Assembly: GCA_947179485.1 (NCBI GenBank)
Contig: OX359246.1
Coordinates: forward strand, 34,451,632-34,515,631
Length of the DNA stretch: 64,000 nt
Source: Allacma fusca
Taxonomy: Eukaryota; Arthropoda; Collembola; Symphypleona; Sminthuridae
Direction: 5' to 3'
The position numbers and the translations under genes were made by a program. Positions 34,051 through 45,530 of this stretch are shown in pieces (position 1 is the first letter of the stretch; every line of letters begins with the position of its first letter). The notes below the pieces were generated by a model, which had not been told where the DNA came from, did not search any database, and was given only the letters and a program-made list of their open reading frames with translations.

Positions 34051-35968
34051 TTTGATGTATGTAGAACTGGATGCACACAAAATATTCCGTCTGGTAAGTA
34101 ACTACCATGAGTTTAGATTTTATATCTGTGACCGGAACGGTAATTTCCACAAATGTTTTCCAAGAAAATTTTGATATCCCTAAATCACTGGATTTGCATG
34201 GTCGCCTATATAAATCCTCCGGTTCTTTGTAATTCCTCCCTTTGGCAACCATAACATTGTTAAGTTCCCCAAATGACAGTATTTCCATAATTTTGCCGAA
34301 TGATAGCATGCAGAAATTATCGGGAATATTACTCTTCAGTGAAAATGTTTGGAATGTAATTCTCTTGTTGTCGTTGCTTAATACGGGAATTTCACTGAAA
34401 TTCGTAGCCAATTTCACCTGTTTCCTGGACTGGATTTCTTCAAGTCTTTTGTAAATCTGTTGCGCCGGTTTTGAATGACCCCTTACAAGCTTTTTAATTT
34501 TTTGCAAATTGTTTTCATAGGGAAAAGCACTAAATGCATCTAAAGTTCCCAAGTTTTCGCAGTCAGACACTAAATGCAAAAGTCCATGAATATTAAACGA
34601 TAATTGTTCATAGCCGTAAAAGTTTTGAAACTGTCCTACAGAATATTCGAGAAGAGTCTGGGCGTAAGATTTATAATCCTTAAACAATTCCGGATGGCAT
34701 AATATGAAAATAGCTATCTTGAAACACATAAAATGTTCATAATAGTCCGTGGTAAGAATTTTTCGCAGAACAACAGGTGATAAATACAGTAAAAATAATC
34801 TTAGCTCCGTGCATTTCCATCTTGCTAATTCAGTAAGTCCTCTTGGTTTTCGCTGAAAGTCAGACGTAACATATTTGCGTGTTGTGAGAAGGTGCTTAGA
34901 AATCTGTATCAATTGGAGTCTACTGAGTCTACCTTTGAAACTTTTACTATGTGCCCATAGGTTTAGTAACTTTTTAGTTGCTCCAAGAAGCACCAAGTGC
35001 ATGTACTCGTAAGGTACCTGCGATGTTAATCCAACTCCAATTTCTTCTAAAATACTGCCCCCTGAGTAAAACTCAGGGTACTGCAATAGCTTGATTGACT
35101 CATCCGTACGAATGTTTCCAATTTCTGATGCAAATACTACTCTTCGGTTGCTGTATTGGCCTTTCTGATCGCATTTACTGCATGCAGAATAGCCTGTGTG
35201 CCCTACAGTATTCGTAATGAACGATCTAGCAGCAGCATCAGCAATAATAGCTCGTAATTTAACACAAACAATTTTCGTGTTGACTTGTATGCCATTAATT
35301 AGAACAAATTTAGCTTCATCAACTAAACACCGTAGGTAATCGGAACAGTTAGCTGGCTTATTATATCCATGGTATATACCTACCACAAATGGTTCGGCAT
35401 TGTCACTGACAACGCGGCATTGAATTGGCCACAACTGGCTATTTGAGCTTTTTGTAAGCGGAAGACCATCGATGCTTAAATCAAGCTTTACTTCACTGAC
35501 ATCTTCTTTGAGGTCACTAATTTGTTTAATAATTCCATCTGTCAAACCAATATGTATGTACACACCTGGTGTAACTTCGTGCACTTTTGATTGCCTTGGA
35601 GTTCCTAAAAAGGTACGTGCGTCTGTAGCTACTTCTGTAAACCCAAGGTCTTGCTTAATAATTTTCAATAATTTAGACAGACATTTGTGAGACACAAGTT
35701 CTTCCAAAGTCCACGCTTTCAAATTCTTCAAAAATTTGGCTTCTCTGGAGATTGCTGAAGGTCTGGTGTCGTCAGTAGATACAATATCAAGTACATTTTT
35801 ATCTCCATAGTAAGTCACTAATTCGTGTTCACCAGGAACACTTTCAATCCTGACATTATAGTAAGTGTTTCGAGATAAACTATTATACAATGGAGCTTCT
35901 TGTTCCCGAATTAAGTACGCACAGTCTTGTGCATGTCTGGCTGCTAATCGACGAAGAACTATACTTTC
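34025..35968 (-). CDS. CACTA-like (tnp2-type) transposase, best-preserved copy
   Basis: 621 codons open from 35890, and the frame is open back to an AG acceptor at about 35969, so a short 5' exon is expected further right. Landmarks: DARTFLGTPRQSK, DLSIDGLPLTKSSNSQLWPI, VVGIYHGYNKP, IIADAAARSFITNTVGHTGY, a Cys pair (CSKC), IRTDESIKLL, VPYEYMHLVLLGATKKLLNLW, RWKCTELRLFLLY, LSFNIHGLLHLVSDCENLG, AFSAFPYENNLQKIKKLV. The last two match the DUF4218-like C-terminal region. It should bind the element ends in the nucleus and cut and join them. No internal stop, consistent with a young element. Superfamily assignment is by motif, catalytic residues not pinpointed. Confidence 0.75.
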   Translation of the reverse strand, partial: ESIVLRRLAARHAQDCAYLIREQEAPLYNSLSRNTYYNVRIESVPGEHELVTYYGDKNVLDIVSTDDTRPSAISREAKFLKNLKAWTLEELVSHKCLSKLLKIIKQDLGFTEVATDARTFLGTPRQSKVHEVTPGVYIHIGLTDGIIKQISDLKEDVSEVKLDLSIDGLPLTKSSNSQLWPIQCRVVSDNAEPFVVGIYHGYNKPANCSDYLRCLVDEAKFVLINGIQVNTKIVCVKLRAIIADAAARSFITNTVGHTGYSACSKCDQKGQYSNRRVVFASEIGNIRTDESIKLLQYPEFYSGGSILEEIGVGLTSQVPYEYMHLVLLGATKKLLNLWAHSKSFKGRLSRLQLIQISKHLLTTRKYVTSDFQRKPRGLTELARWKCTELRLFLLYLSPVVLRKILTTDYYEHFMCFKIAIFILCHPELFKDYKSYAQTLLEYSVGQFQNFYGYEQLSFNIHGLLHLVSDCENLGTLDAFSAFPYENNLQKIKKLVRGHSKPAQQIYKRLEEIQSRKQVKLATNFSEIPVLSNDNKRITFQTFSLKSNIPDNFCMLSFGKIMEILSFGELNNVMVAKGRNYKEPEDLYRRPCKSSDLGISKFSWKTFVEITVPVTDIKSKLMVVTYQTEYFVCIQFYIHQNELLGCYY

Positions 35969-36416
35969 TGCTCATTTGAATCCGCTTGCATGACACAATT
36001 TACTCTATTGTAATCTAATAGTGATAACGAATAAATGGAAATTTTACAATTACCTGTCAAAAATCGCTTCTGCAATCACTGAATTTCTCCCGTTTCGGAA
36101 AGGAAGCAACTCTAAACCATTACCAGAAAGGTGGACGAGAAATCACATTGCTTTGCAGCCACGCCGGAATAATAAAGACTTGCCCCGCATTCTACTTTAA
36201 AAATTGTTACAAAATCTCGCCAGTAGGGGAGAAACTGTTGGATACTGAGTAGGTTAATTTTACACGTGAAATTAACGTAAATTATTGTACACGTTCTCAA
36301 CGTGAAAATGCGTCTGTTTATTTTACGTTTATTTTAAGTAAATCTAATAACGTGACGAATTTGCACCATAAATGCACCAAATATTTACATGTTTGAGTTT
36401 TTTCGTGCTACATGGG

Positions 36417-37093
36417 CAATATAGGCCATAGCTGGGCATTTGTGCTCTTTTGTATTGGAAGTCCATCGATTCCAATTTGGATGCTTATTTCGTCAGGAAC
36501 CCTTTCAGCAGCCTGCAGACAGCGTCGTAATGCTGTTTCCAGCCCAAAGTGAGCATTCTGTCCTGGTGTTACAATGCCTAAATTACTGGACTTTGGTGTT
36601 TTCAAAAGCGTTCTGGAATCTTGAGGTAATGAAACGAAGCACTTGTGGCTACCTAACAAATGTAGCAAATCAGTTAAGGCACACTGTGTCACTCGATGTT
36701 TTAATGGCCATTGGACTAATTTATCCTTAAAGTCTAGTGAAGCATTCTCGCAATCAGATTCACCGTCTACTCGATAATTGCAAAAACGCTTTCGTCATTT
36801 TCCACGGCATACCCTTCAAACTCTTCACTGTTAATTGACACACAACAATCAAAACTATTTATAGTTACCTTCTCAGGAATCTTCCTCTGAGTATGACCTA
36901 CGTTTGGCTCTTGTATTCTTCCGTTTTGTAGCTCCAGGTCAGCCCAAAAATTAACTAAGCGTCTCTTATGCCTGTCACTATAACGCTTTATTTTATACAT
37001 TGACGAGGTAATTTTGCAGTGAAATTTAATTGGTTTATTGAGATCACAAAACGGTACCCAACCTACCTTTTTACAGCAATTTCGGGAATGCAA
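36417..37093 (-). pseudogene. Second CACTA-like transposase, N-terminal part (5' of insertion)
   Basis: Two frames. 36767-37093 has a basic N-terminal stretch (YKIKRYSDRHKRRLVNF) as in the start of this transposase family. 36417-36692 has PQDSRTLLKTPKSSN, NAHFGLETALRRC and IGIDGLPIQKSTNAQLWPIL. The element at 31277-36416 sits directly after WPIL. A stop or short intron separates the two frames near 36700-36760. Confidence 0.65.
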
Positions 37094-37099
37094 TGAGCT

Positions 37100-38160
37100 A
37101 TGCGATTGACGAGAGGAGCTCCACAGTAGTTGAGCAAGCCGTGGTCCTTCACTGACAAAATGGCTGGCAAATGTAATAGTGAGAATGGATTTGCAAGAAT
37201 CTAGGGCGCGTGTGCAAGTGCCCCTGATGGATTTGCGATGTGATTGCGATGCTCATCGCTTTATGTTACAATATCTGGCAGAAAGAGAGATTTCTACGAA
37301 GTACATCATTTCATAGGAAAGCTTTGCGAGCCCCTTCGTAAATCAGTAGATTATGCGACAACAATTTTTCATCATATTGTTATCATTACGAATATCGTCA
37401 GGAATTAGTAGACAAATGAATTGTTTCCGAAATCAGAAGGATCTTGCGTGCGAGCTGGGATTGTACGTGGCAATGTCCGGGCAGATTTACGTTAATACAT
37501 TTGCATAAATTTGACGTTGAAGGTTTACAGTAAATTTTGCGTTGTACTGTCAACGTGAAATATGCGTTGTTAGGTTTATTTGAATTTCGCGTTTAGTCGG
37601 GACGGTGATTTCTAAGTGATTAATTTGGCAATTGTATACTTAACTGCTGCTTAAAACACTTACGTCTAACTTAGTAATGCATAGTAACACTTAAACAAAT
37701 ACAAATGTTTTTGTATTCAATTTTTATTAACGGATTGATCAAATTATTTTCAAATGGACAATTCAACTAGCAACAAAATAATGTTGTAGAAACTCAAATA
37801 ATTACATCGAGTAGAATCCATTATTACAATTCTCTTTAAATTGCAAAACGGTAATTTTATAAAACAAAAATGATACAATGACGATTCTCAGAATTTAAAA
37901 GGAATATTTACTGTAAATTTCGGCAGCACTTTAATAATTCTCATACGGCTGATTTCCAGACATTAATTCATTCCAAGTGTTTCATTGTTTAGTTCCACCA
38001 CATAATTAGGATCTCCTAAATTAGACATCCCAACTTGCTTACCCGACTAGAAATGTCAATTTAAAATTCCAATAAATTATTATTAAAGTACCATTCAAAT
38101 ATTAGGATTATTCTGCATCTACCAACAATTAAAAAATTCAAGTCTATATAGTTGCTATTA
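37100..38160. other. Subterminal/non-coding part of the third CACTA-like copy
   Basis: ACGTGGCAATGTCCGGGC at 37465-37482 repeats, in the same orientation, the phrase at 31397-31414 near the left end of the 5140-bp element. TTACGTT/AACGTAA words follow (37487-37590). No terminal CCCATGTAGCAC is found, so the outer end is lost or different. No gene. Confidence 0.5.
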
Positions 38161-38169
38161 AAGATACCC

Positions 38170-39475
38170 TTTTATTCTCGCTGGTGCTGCCTTCAACCAA
38201 TCCTTCATTGATTTCTGAATGACCTGTTCATTTCCGGCTATCTTCCCAAACCGAAAATCTATACATTCTGCAAGGCAAACGATTTTTAATGTAAAAAAAC
38301 ATTCTAAGTATGCAAGAAAATATAATGTATGTATACGTAGGAATTAATGTGAAATTATGTTTTACCAGTAATGACAGTGCTCAACTCATACGATTCAAAA
38401 GCCCTTTTATCGTTTTTACCTTTCCAGTTAAAATTCCTAGCCACCTCGTCCGTCATTAGTTTTCGCAACCATTTGAATGTGCAATCCCGATTATCTTTGC
38501 CTCCGATCCATTCAAACAAATTGGCCTGCATGGTAAAACACTAATTATTCACGAATTCTACTAGCAAAGTAGTGCCTCTACACGCTTACCAGCTCTGCGT
38601 AGACATCTGGGTCCTGTTTTATTTTGTCCTCAAGATCTTCCGAATCAGCCATAGACTCAACGGGTAGTCTTAAGGAACTTCGCTTGCGAGTCGATATTTC
38701 ATTAGCTTTAATAGATTTTCGCTGTTCCAGAATCAAAGTCTGGCATTCTTCGACGAAATGAAGTCTCAATTTTATAGCCGCAATTCCCGCTAGAACTAGT
38801 TTCTCAAACCCGATATCTAAATATTTCAAAGATTTTAGTAAGCAGCTGAAAATATTTAATTTATAATGACGACACTCAATATCAAATGATAAATTATCGG
38901 ACGTTTGACGATAATGGTGGTGTCGTATACAGTTCAAGTTGTGGTGATTTAGGAGTTGGAGCTGAATTAACTCGTAACGCTGGATGTGATTTTATTGGAA
39001 GTGGGAGTGGATAATCCACCTGGTTTGGACGCAATTTGGATGGTTCAAAAGCTTACTTGTTTTTGGCGGCGGAGCCACAAAATGGGCCAATTTAGTGGAA
39101 ATCTTTCGTTTGCGATTCCAGGCGGATTCTTCCGCCCTGCTTCCTGATTATTCCTCGACTACCCGGTTAGATTTTTGCCGAGCTTCCAGAAATGTTCCTA
39201 CAATAATTAAAAGCTTAATTTAAACAAGAATTTCCCTATAACGGCAACCTCGTAATGTTTTTGCGAGTTACTATACGGCCGTATTTCTTTACGATGTCAT
39301 ACGAATCCCAATCTTGTGCTGGTTTAATTGCTTTATTAATAGCTGACGTAACTGCGGGCGGGGATAACTTCGAAGGCCACCAACATTCGTTCTCAGAACT
39401 GTCCAGCCAATTTTTCGGAACCATGGCCACTTCTTCACCGTCCTCGCCATTAAATGTAACAGCCCAATACTTCAT
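38170..39475 (-). pseudogene. DUF4806-type gene, third copy
   Basis: Exon-by-exon counterpart of 31790-34050. 39236-39475 starts MKYWAVTFNGEDGEEV with WWPSKLSP. About 39000-39200 holds LEARQKSNRVV and a basic stretch but with a stop. 38578-38850 has a Leu-rich helix and RLPVESMADSEDLEDKI. About 38400-38530 has WLRKLMTDEVARNFNWKG. About 38165-38275 has FRFGKIAGNEQVIQKSMKDWLKAAPAR. The domain boxes are conserved against many substitutions in linkers. The stop in the second exon suggests decay, unless that exon is spliced otherwise. Confidence 0.6.
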
Positions 39476-40765
39476 TCTGTAGCATGCAACACTGGAATAG
39501 ATATGAAAATATTATTTTTATAATTTAGGGACATACGTTTGAATTTAATGTTCGACACTGGAAAATTCACAGACTTATATTTATCACGAGAGAATTTAAA
39601 ACTCCCTAAGTCACTGGCTTTACACGGTCTAGTGTATAAATCGCGAATGTCTATAAATTGCATGGCAGTAACATCTACTGTAGACTCATTCTGACAGGTA
39701 AATGAGGTTATTTTAAATTTTACATGTTTTAAAAACTAGCGTCGAAGTCATGCTCTTGAAGACTGGAACGTTGTCTGGTGTTTTTTCGCAATTTGATTTA
39801 TACATTAAATTATCAAATGGAGTCTATTGAAAATTTGTTGTAATGGTCTTGCATTTCCCCGCACTAGCTTTTTAATCCGTTGCAAGTTGTTTTCGTAGGG
39901 AAAAGCACTAAAATTGTCCGCAAAATTGTCCATACATTTCACAGTCGGAAACAAGGTGAAGCAATCCATGAATATTAAAAGAGATTGTTTATTGTCCACA
40001 AAGTCTAGGGAACTCTCCTACGAAGTATTCCATTAACGTTTGGGCATATAACTTATATGATAAGATTAATTCACTGTGACAAAGTATAAAAATAGCAACT
40101 TGAAAGCATAAGACGTGATCGTAATATTCATCGGCAAAGACTTTTTTAAGTACTACAGGGAAAACATACAGTAAAAATAATCGGAGTTCGGTACACTTCC
40201 AACGGGCGAGTTTGGATAATGTTCGTAGGTTTCTGGAGAATTCGCTTGTAATAAATTTTCTTTGTCGGATTAAGCTTTCTGATAATGCAATGATCTGACT
40301 CCGACTGAGCCTACTCTTCAGATGTTTTCCATGAGCCCACAGGTTTAAACGTTTTTTGGTACCTCCCAAGAGCACTAAATGAAGGTATTCATAAGGCACT
40401 TGTCACACAAACCCGATCGAAATATTACCCAAAATACTTTCTCCGTTGTAAAATTCTGGATATGTTAGTTCCCGTACAAGCGAGTCGGTCCGAAGAACTC
40501 CCTGCTGGGCAGAGTAAACTACTCTTCTGTTGTTATACTCCCCGTTTTGGCTACACTTACTGCATCCAAAGTAGCCGGTATGTCCAACGGTTTTTGTAAT
40601 AAATGACCTTGCTGGCACATCTGCAGTTATAGCTCGGATTTTAAAAACAATGTTTTTACCTTCAATGAATACTTCTTTATCCAGCAGGATTGGTGCAGTT
40701 AATTCCACGTAGCACGATACGATTCGATTAAACAGACACTTAAAAACTAAGATGGATGCACTCAT
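39472..40765 (-). pseudogene. CACTA-like transposase, third copy, truncated and broken
   Basis: Closest relative here is the 34025-35968 copy. Pieces: 40403-40765 (KIRAITADVPARSFITKTVG, FGCSKCSQNG, VLRTDS), 39989-40399 (MPYEYLHLVLLGGTKKRLNLW, RWKCTELRLFLLYV), about 39840-39950 (FSAFPYENNLQRIKKLV), and 39500-39663 (RPCKASDLGSFKFS). Several frame changes and stops separate them. The first 170 or so residues are absent: upstream of 40765 the sequence is non-coding subterminal repeat. It is an internally deleted, dead copy. Confidence 0.7.
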
Positions 40766-41256
40766 TCATGCAGCATGCCTACAGTAGTGAATTGTGTACA
40801 AAACCGCGGTTGATTTCTTGTACTTTTGTGCAGAGATTTCGCCCAAAAAATTTCTTCCAAAGGTCAACGTTCCATTTTAGCGTTACTTAGATGTACGTAC
40901 GTATTTTTCGCATGTACATAAAAACCTACCGGGCCCAAAATTCTGTATTGGGTAAAAATTTAACGGGAAATGTACGTGAATAATTGCGAAGAACTGTTAG
41001 ACAAACGCGCATATTCACCTTAATTGATTATAATTATTATTGCCTGAAGTTATTTTGTTTACGCAAGGATAACGTTAAAACTTTTGCGGAAATTTTACAT
41101 CAAAAAATGGTCGTTCGTTTAACGCTAAATGTTTGTCTATCTTTTTCCGTGGAATTATTTGCGTGATTTTAAAGTAATTTATGCGTAAAACAATTTACGC
41201 TACTTAGTTTGGCATTTAATTCCCTAGAATTTACGTAAGATAAATTAACATTGCTA
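40766..41256. other. Right subterminal region of the third CACTA-like copy
   Basis: ACGT-centred words (GTACGTACGTAT, TTACGTAAGAT, AACGCTAA) recur through this block as at the ends of the 5140-bp element. No gene is supported. The next element is inserted at 41255-41256 (TA). Confidence 0.45.
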
Positions 41257-42095
41257 CAGGAAAAACTCGATATAACGGATTTCCAGGGGACCGGTAAAAT
41301 TTGTCCGATATACAAAATTTCCGTTGTATGCACAGAACGGATTTTATCCGTTATATAATTTCAGAAATGACAAACAAGGCTGATTAGGAATATTGACTTA
41401 AATTCATCGAAATACAACATGGAAACACCAGACTAATAATATAATAATTACTCAACTGTAGAAACATTGAATTGATTAAATATAGAAGTTCAATAACTTA
41501 ATAAGTCCATTTTTACGTGAAAACTTAAACAATTTCTTCAAAATATCATTCACTCTGGTAGATGCTAGAGCACGATCTTTGAATAGTTGAGTTTGAGAGT
41601 TCCCACTTTGAATTTTAATAATACTTGCTTTTTCTCCTAAATTTAAACTCGGTTTGATTTTTCGGACATTTTAGCACTGTGAACAAGTTGCAAGACATAA
41701 ATTCAAACTAATTAGATGAAACACGTAAGTGTTCAAGAGTTCTTATTCATTCAACCAAAATGTATGTGCAACGATTTGGTCCCAATATGACCATTCACGA
41801 TACATACATATATGAGTAACAAACGTTTGAATTGCCTTGGCTAACGATTACATGTTAAAGGGAGCCAATCGAATATTTTGTAATAAATTTCCGCTTAAAT
41901 TCCGTTATATGCATGCAAAATGTTTCCAAAGGACTTCAAAGTGTGTCTGTTATAACTAATTTTTCGGTATACAAATGTCCGTTGTATGCAATATTTTTAG
42001 CATTGGTTATATGGGAGCCTTGCCGGGACAAATAAATCTGTCCGGTGTAACTAAATATCCGTTGTAGAGCCATCCGTTATATCGAGTTTTTCCTG
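41257..42095. mobile_element. pogo/Tigger-like non-autonomous element, 839 bp
   Basis: 24-bp perfect terminal inverted repeats starting CAGGAAAAACTCGATATAAC, flanked by TA on both sides. The subterminal parts repeat CCGTTATAT/CCGTTGTATG words. The middle (41400-41880) is unrelated AT-rich DNA without an ORF. Confidence 0.9.
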
Positions 42096-42447
42096 TACAT
42101 GGGAGAAGTCAGGTTCATCACGCATTGAAAATTTGAGTGATTCCTTTAGCCTCACATTGTCACTGCAACGGTTGAAATTTGAAGAAAAAAATATATATTT
42201 CTGATCGCTCTTCAATGATGCAGTTATAAAATTTATTTATAACTGATAAATTACGTCACCTCGTGTCATTGAAATTAATTATTTAATTTGGCTGTCATAG
42301 TTTCTGCAATTAATATTAATGAACAAGCAAATAACCAGACATACACATTTGTGAATTTTCTTACCATGTGTGTACTTTGGGATGAATATTCTTAATCTAA
42401 GCTGGTGATCAATTTTGCTCAGAAAACGAGTTTTTGTTATCAACAGG

Positions 42448-43360
42448 AATTTGAAGCATGAAAATGCTCAAACTACGCAACTTGCCCTGCCCAAAATGTC
42501 CAAAAGCAGGGCATTTTCAAAAGCTGCCCACGTGACCAAGAATTGGGCTGAGACTGCTGAGAGAATAAACAATTACGATAAAGCTCAAACCAATGTTTTT
42601 GAAATTCAAAAATATTTTCCAGATGCTCTTACAAAACTGGATTTCAATACGAATTTTTCTAAAGCCAAATTCAAGATTGTTTATTAAAATCCAGGCATTT
42701 GTTTTCAATCCATCTCAAAACCTCAATGCTTTTAAAATTAATGCAACACCTTATAATAATTTCTACCTTCAAACATTTCAATGAAATTCAAATAATCCCC
42801 AATTAAGTACTGAATTTGATAACTTCCTAGAAACGACCGCAAACTACAAATCAGTGGTAGGGTAAAATAAGACTTATTAAAGAGGTATGTATATGTAAGG
42901 GGAACTTATTGAAAGTCGTATGCGTTGTTAACTCCGGGGAATTTGAAGCATGAAAATGCTCAAACTGCCCAACTTACCCTGCCCAAAATGTCCAAAAGCA
43001 GGGCATTTTCAAAAGCTGCTCACGTGACCAAGAATTGGGCTGAGACTGCTGAGAGAATAAACAATTACGATAAGGCTCAAACCAATGTTTTCGAAATTCA
43101 AAAATATTTCCCAGATGTTCATACAAGAATTGCTTTATTTGGATTTTAGTACGAATTTTTCTAAAGCTAAATTCAAAATTGATTATTAAAATCCTGACAT
43201 TTTTTTTCAATCCTTCTAAATACTTTTAAAATTATTGCAAGACAATAATAATTTCTACCTTCAAACATTTGAAAGAAATACAAATCATCTCGAATCAAAT
43301 ATTCAATTTGATACCTTCCTAGAAACGACCCCAAGCTACAAATCAGTGGTATATAGGGTA
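42448..43360. repeat. Tandem duplication, two units of about 420 bp
   Basis: Unit 1 (42448-42868) and unit 2 (42941-43360) start GAATTTGAAGCATGAAAATG and end CTACAAATCAGTGGT, with roughly 90% identity by eye and a 72-bp spacer. The 60-90-codon frames inside either strand differ in ending between the units, so I do not call a gene. Confidence 0.8.
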
Positions 43361-43849
43361 AAGTAAATCAGTGCAAGACGGTGAGAACTTAAAAAACGTG
43401 AGAGTATCAAATAATCAAATATAACATACTTTTTCGAGAGGCTTCATGCCGGAAACAACTACCAACATTTCATTTGTCACTATATCGCATTTAAATGGGT
43501 GATTATATAAGGTTGTTCCGTTCTCGAATCGTGTTTTCAGAGGAAGAATTTTGACAAATACTGTGTGTTTTGCTTAAACACCATCAATATTTCCGCGCCA
43601 CACATTTACAAGTGTTTATATATATATATATATATATGCAAATCAAAACTACAATCCCGTCGTCGTTTGTCATTATATCCAGGCAAGTTGCCCAATATGC
43701 CGGGCATTTTCAAATCGACATGCCCCATAGAGAGGTAATCAGCTTTAGTTTTCTTAATTCCGAAGCAGTTTTTTGGTTGTAAGCATGATTAAGATACTTC
43801 TGGATATATGTACATATAAGTTATGTGAATAAAAACCGTCACGTAATAT
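43361..43849. other. AT-rich spacer with a TA microsatellite
   Basis: 43616-43637 is a TA dinucleotide run. A weak echo of the preceding duplication (CCGGGCATTTTCAAAT at 43702) is present. No gene. Confidence 0.5.
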
Positions 43850-44417
43850 TGCACGCACACTGACTTTTATTTTATCTAAAATTATCGAACTCGTTCGCGA
43901 AAATGCCATAATAATAATTATTGTTACTATCCACAAGTAAAAACGGGTTTTGGTATAAAAAAGTGCATACTTTACTTAAACTTAGACTTTGAAATTTTAC
44001 TAATAGCCATTGAAAAACAAAGTTTCAATGTGAACTGTCCACATAATAAGAATAGACATTCTCCTTCGTTTCAAGTAATTACATAAGTGAAACGCCTTCA
44101 ATAAATAGGGTTTCCCCTTTTGTAGGACCTGCATGAATTTGGTGTGGCCTTCTTTGTACAAGTAACTGCTTGTGCTTTTATATAATTCCAAACAAAAAAA
44201 ACCAAAAACATAAATAAATATATAGCACTAAGTTGCCAAGTCAGTAATAGGTAAAGCGACGTATTATAGTGTGCGAAATAAGGATATATAACTGTGTATT
44301 GTACTGTAATGACTGTAAGAATGATTGAAAATGATTTAAATTGAGAACACTATCTACTGATTAATATGCTTACAGATGAAAATATATTGCTTTAACTTTC
44401 TTAAGTCAAACGAATGG
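43850..44417. repeat. Segmental duplication, left copy, second block
   Basis: Collinear with 52340-52920. It ends inside the exon that starts after the TTACAG acceptor at 44379 (52879 in the other copy); the reading frame of those first 14 codons is kept in both copies. The break after CGAATGG at 44417 is the junction of the tandem duplication. Confidence 0.85.
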
Positions 44418-44807
44418 ATGACGATAGGGGGGTAGGGCCCAAAAATGTTGAAAAAAACGTAATATGTGCACACTTGTTGCAAACAGATTGGCCGGTATTG
44501 AATTTGTGTGGGAGATAGGTTAATCGTCGAGTCGTTTTAGGTACACATGTTCACGTATTCATGGACGAAAAATGCAAAAGCAGGAAACTCTAGAATGCCA
44601 GACGTCGTGTGAAAATTCCACGTTGTTAGTGATTGCTGTTTTCCATTTCCACAATAAAAAGGCGTAACAGGTTTCAAGAAATGTATTGGGATACCGTGAA
44701 CTATTCCACTCTCAGGTGCAATTTTTAGGGGTGGCGTAGACACCCCCGATAGGATACTCTTTGTCCGTCCGTACACACAGTCCCCTTGCACATATCTTGG
44801 ATAAGTT
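44418..44807. other. Sequence upstream of TMEM53, with dispersed repeat
   Basis: No gene. The phrase TTTTTAGGGGTGGCGTAGACACC at about 44726 belongs to a dispersed family also seen at 45585 and 46308 and, inverted, at 21090. The family carries TTCGGAGTTACC just before the TTAGGGG core. Confidence 0.45.
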
Positions 44808-45530
44808 ACAGGCAGTGGTGGCTGAGTTGTCAGAGCGCCCCGTTCGTTGCGGCTGGAGTCGGTTTTCGATTCCAGTAAAGCTCTGATACTTTCAAAATAA
44901 TTTCCACTGCTCTTTCTATCTTCTACTGTAGCTTTGTGTGAGGGGAGGAGAGGGCGTTAAAGGGACTTGCACTCTGAAGACTGGAACCATGGCCTGGAAG
45001 CACAGAGGAACTAACAGTGGACATCCTTAAGACGGAGGGGAACTATGAGAAGCTGCCAATCTGCAAAGATCGCTAGACATTCCAGTCGAATGAGCGTCCG
45101 TTAATCCGTTTCTAACCTTACTCCTCTCCCTCCCAAATTACCTCCTACTCTATACTTCCCCAGCCGGAGCAGACTTGTGATATAATAATAATAATAATTT
45201 ATTCAGGTCGATACTTGGTCAAAGCCCTTACAACCGTAAAAGTTTACATTCATTAATTTTTCCGACTTGTGATATACTCCCTAAATGGGAGGAACGGACT
45301 GATGGGTATTTGTCCCACTCGTATAGCTCTGTGCCAGCTCTAGGTAGATGCCGTGTGTACGATACCCAGTATATGCGGTTTCCAACCATCTATCAACCGA
45401 CGAGAGCCGGTATAAGCTTCTCAGTTGTAACCTCACAAGTTAGAAAATCTGTGTATGGTATGATGACTATTGGTCAAGTGCAAGAATAAAATGCGCCCTT
45501 GTGGGCCTAAAGTTAAAGTTTAAAGTTTAA
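44808..45530 (+). mobile_element. tRNA-derived SINE, 723 bp, with 12-bp target duplication
   Basis: CTTGGATAAGTT occurs directly before (44796-44807) and after (45531-45542). Near the 5' end TGGCTGAGTTGTC (44819-44831) and GGTTTTCGATTCC (44861-44873) are tRNA-like A and B boxes of an internal Pol III promoter. The 3' end is an AAAGTTAAAGTTTAAAGTTT tail. It is long for a SINE, partly because of a small insertion at 45185-45263. Confidence 0.75.
45185..45263 (-). mobile_element. Short 5'-truncated retroposon inside the SINE
   Basis: GACTTGTGATATA flanks it on both sides (45172-45184, 45264-45276). On the minus strand it reads as a short 3' end with AATAAA and an ATT-repeat tail. Confidence 0.6.

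Larger units (their letters stand above)
31277..36416 (-). mobile_element. CACTA-like transposon, 5140 bp, inserted in a related transposase
   Basis: Perfect 12-bp terminal inverted repeats CCCATGTAGCAC, flanked by CA on both sides (31275-31276, 36417-36418), a 2-bp duplication as in CACTA-type elements. Subterminal regions (31300-31510; 36240-36380) are dense in ACGTAA/TTACGT words in both orientations, typical transposase-binding arrangements. It carries two minus-strand genes: transposase (34025-35968) then a DUF4806 gene (about 31790-34050). Conceptual removal with one CA rejoins the host transposase frame at its LWPI box. Confidence 0.85.

Noticed and set aside
42415..43149. Duplicated frame with a Cys-x2-Cys...His pattern resembling a zinc knuckle in one reading
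   Set aside because: The pattern is only partial, the frame is closed by stops and its ends differ between the two tandem units.
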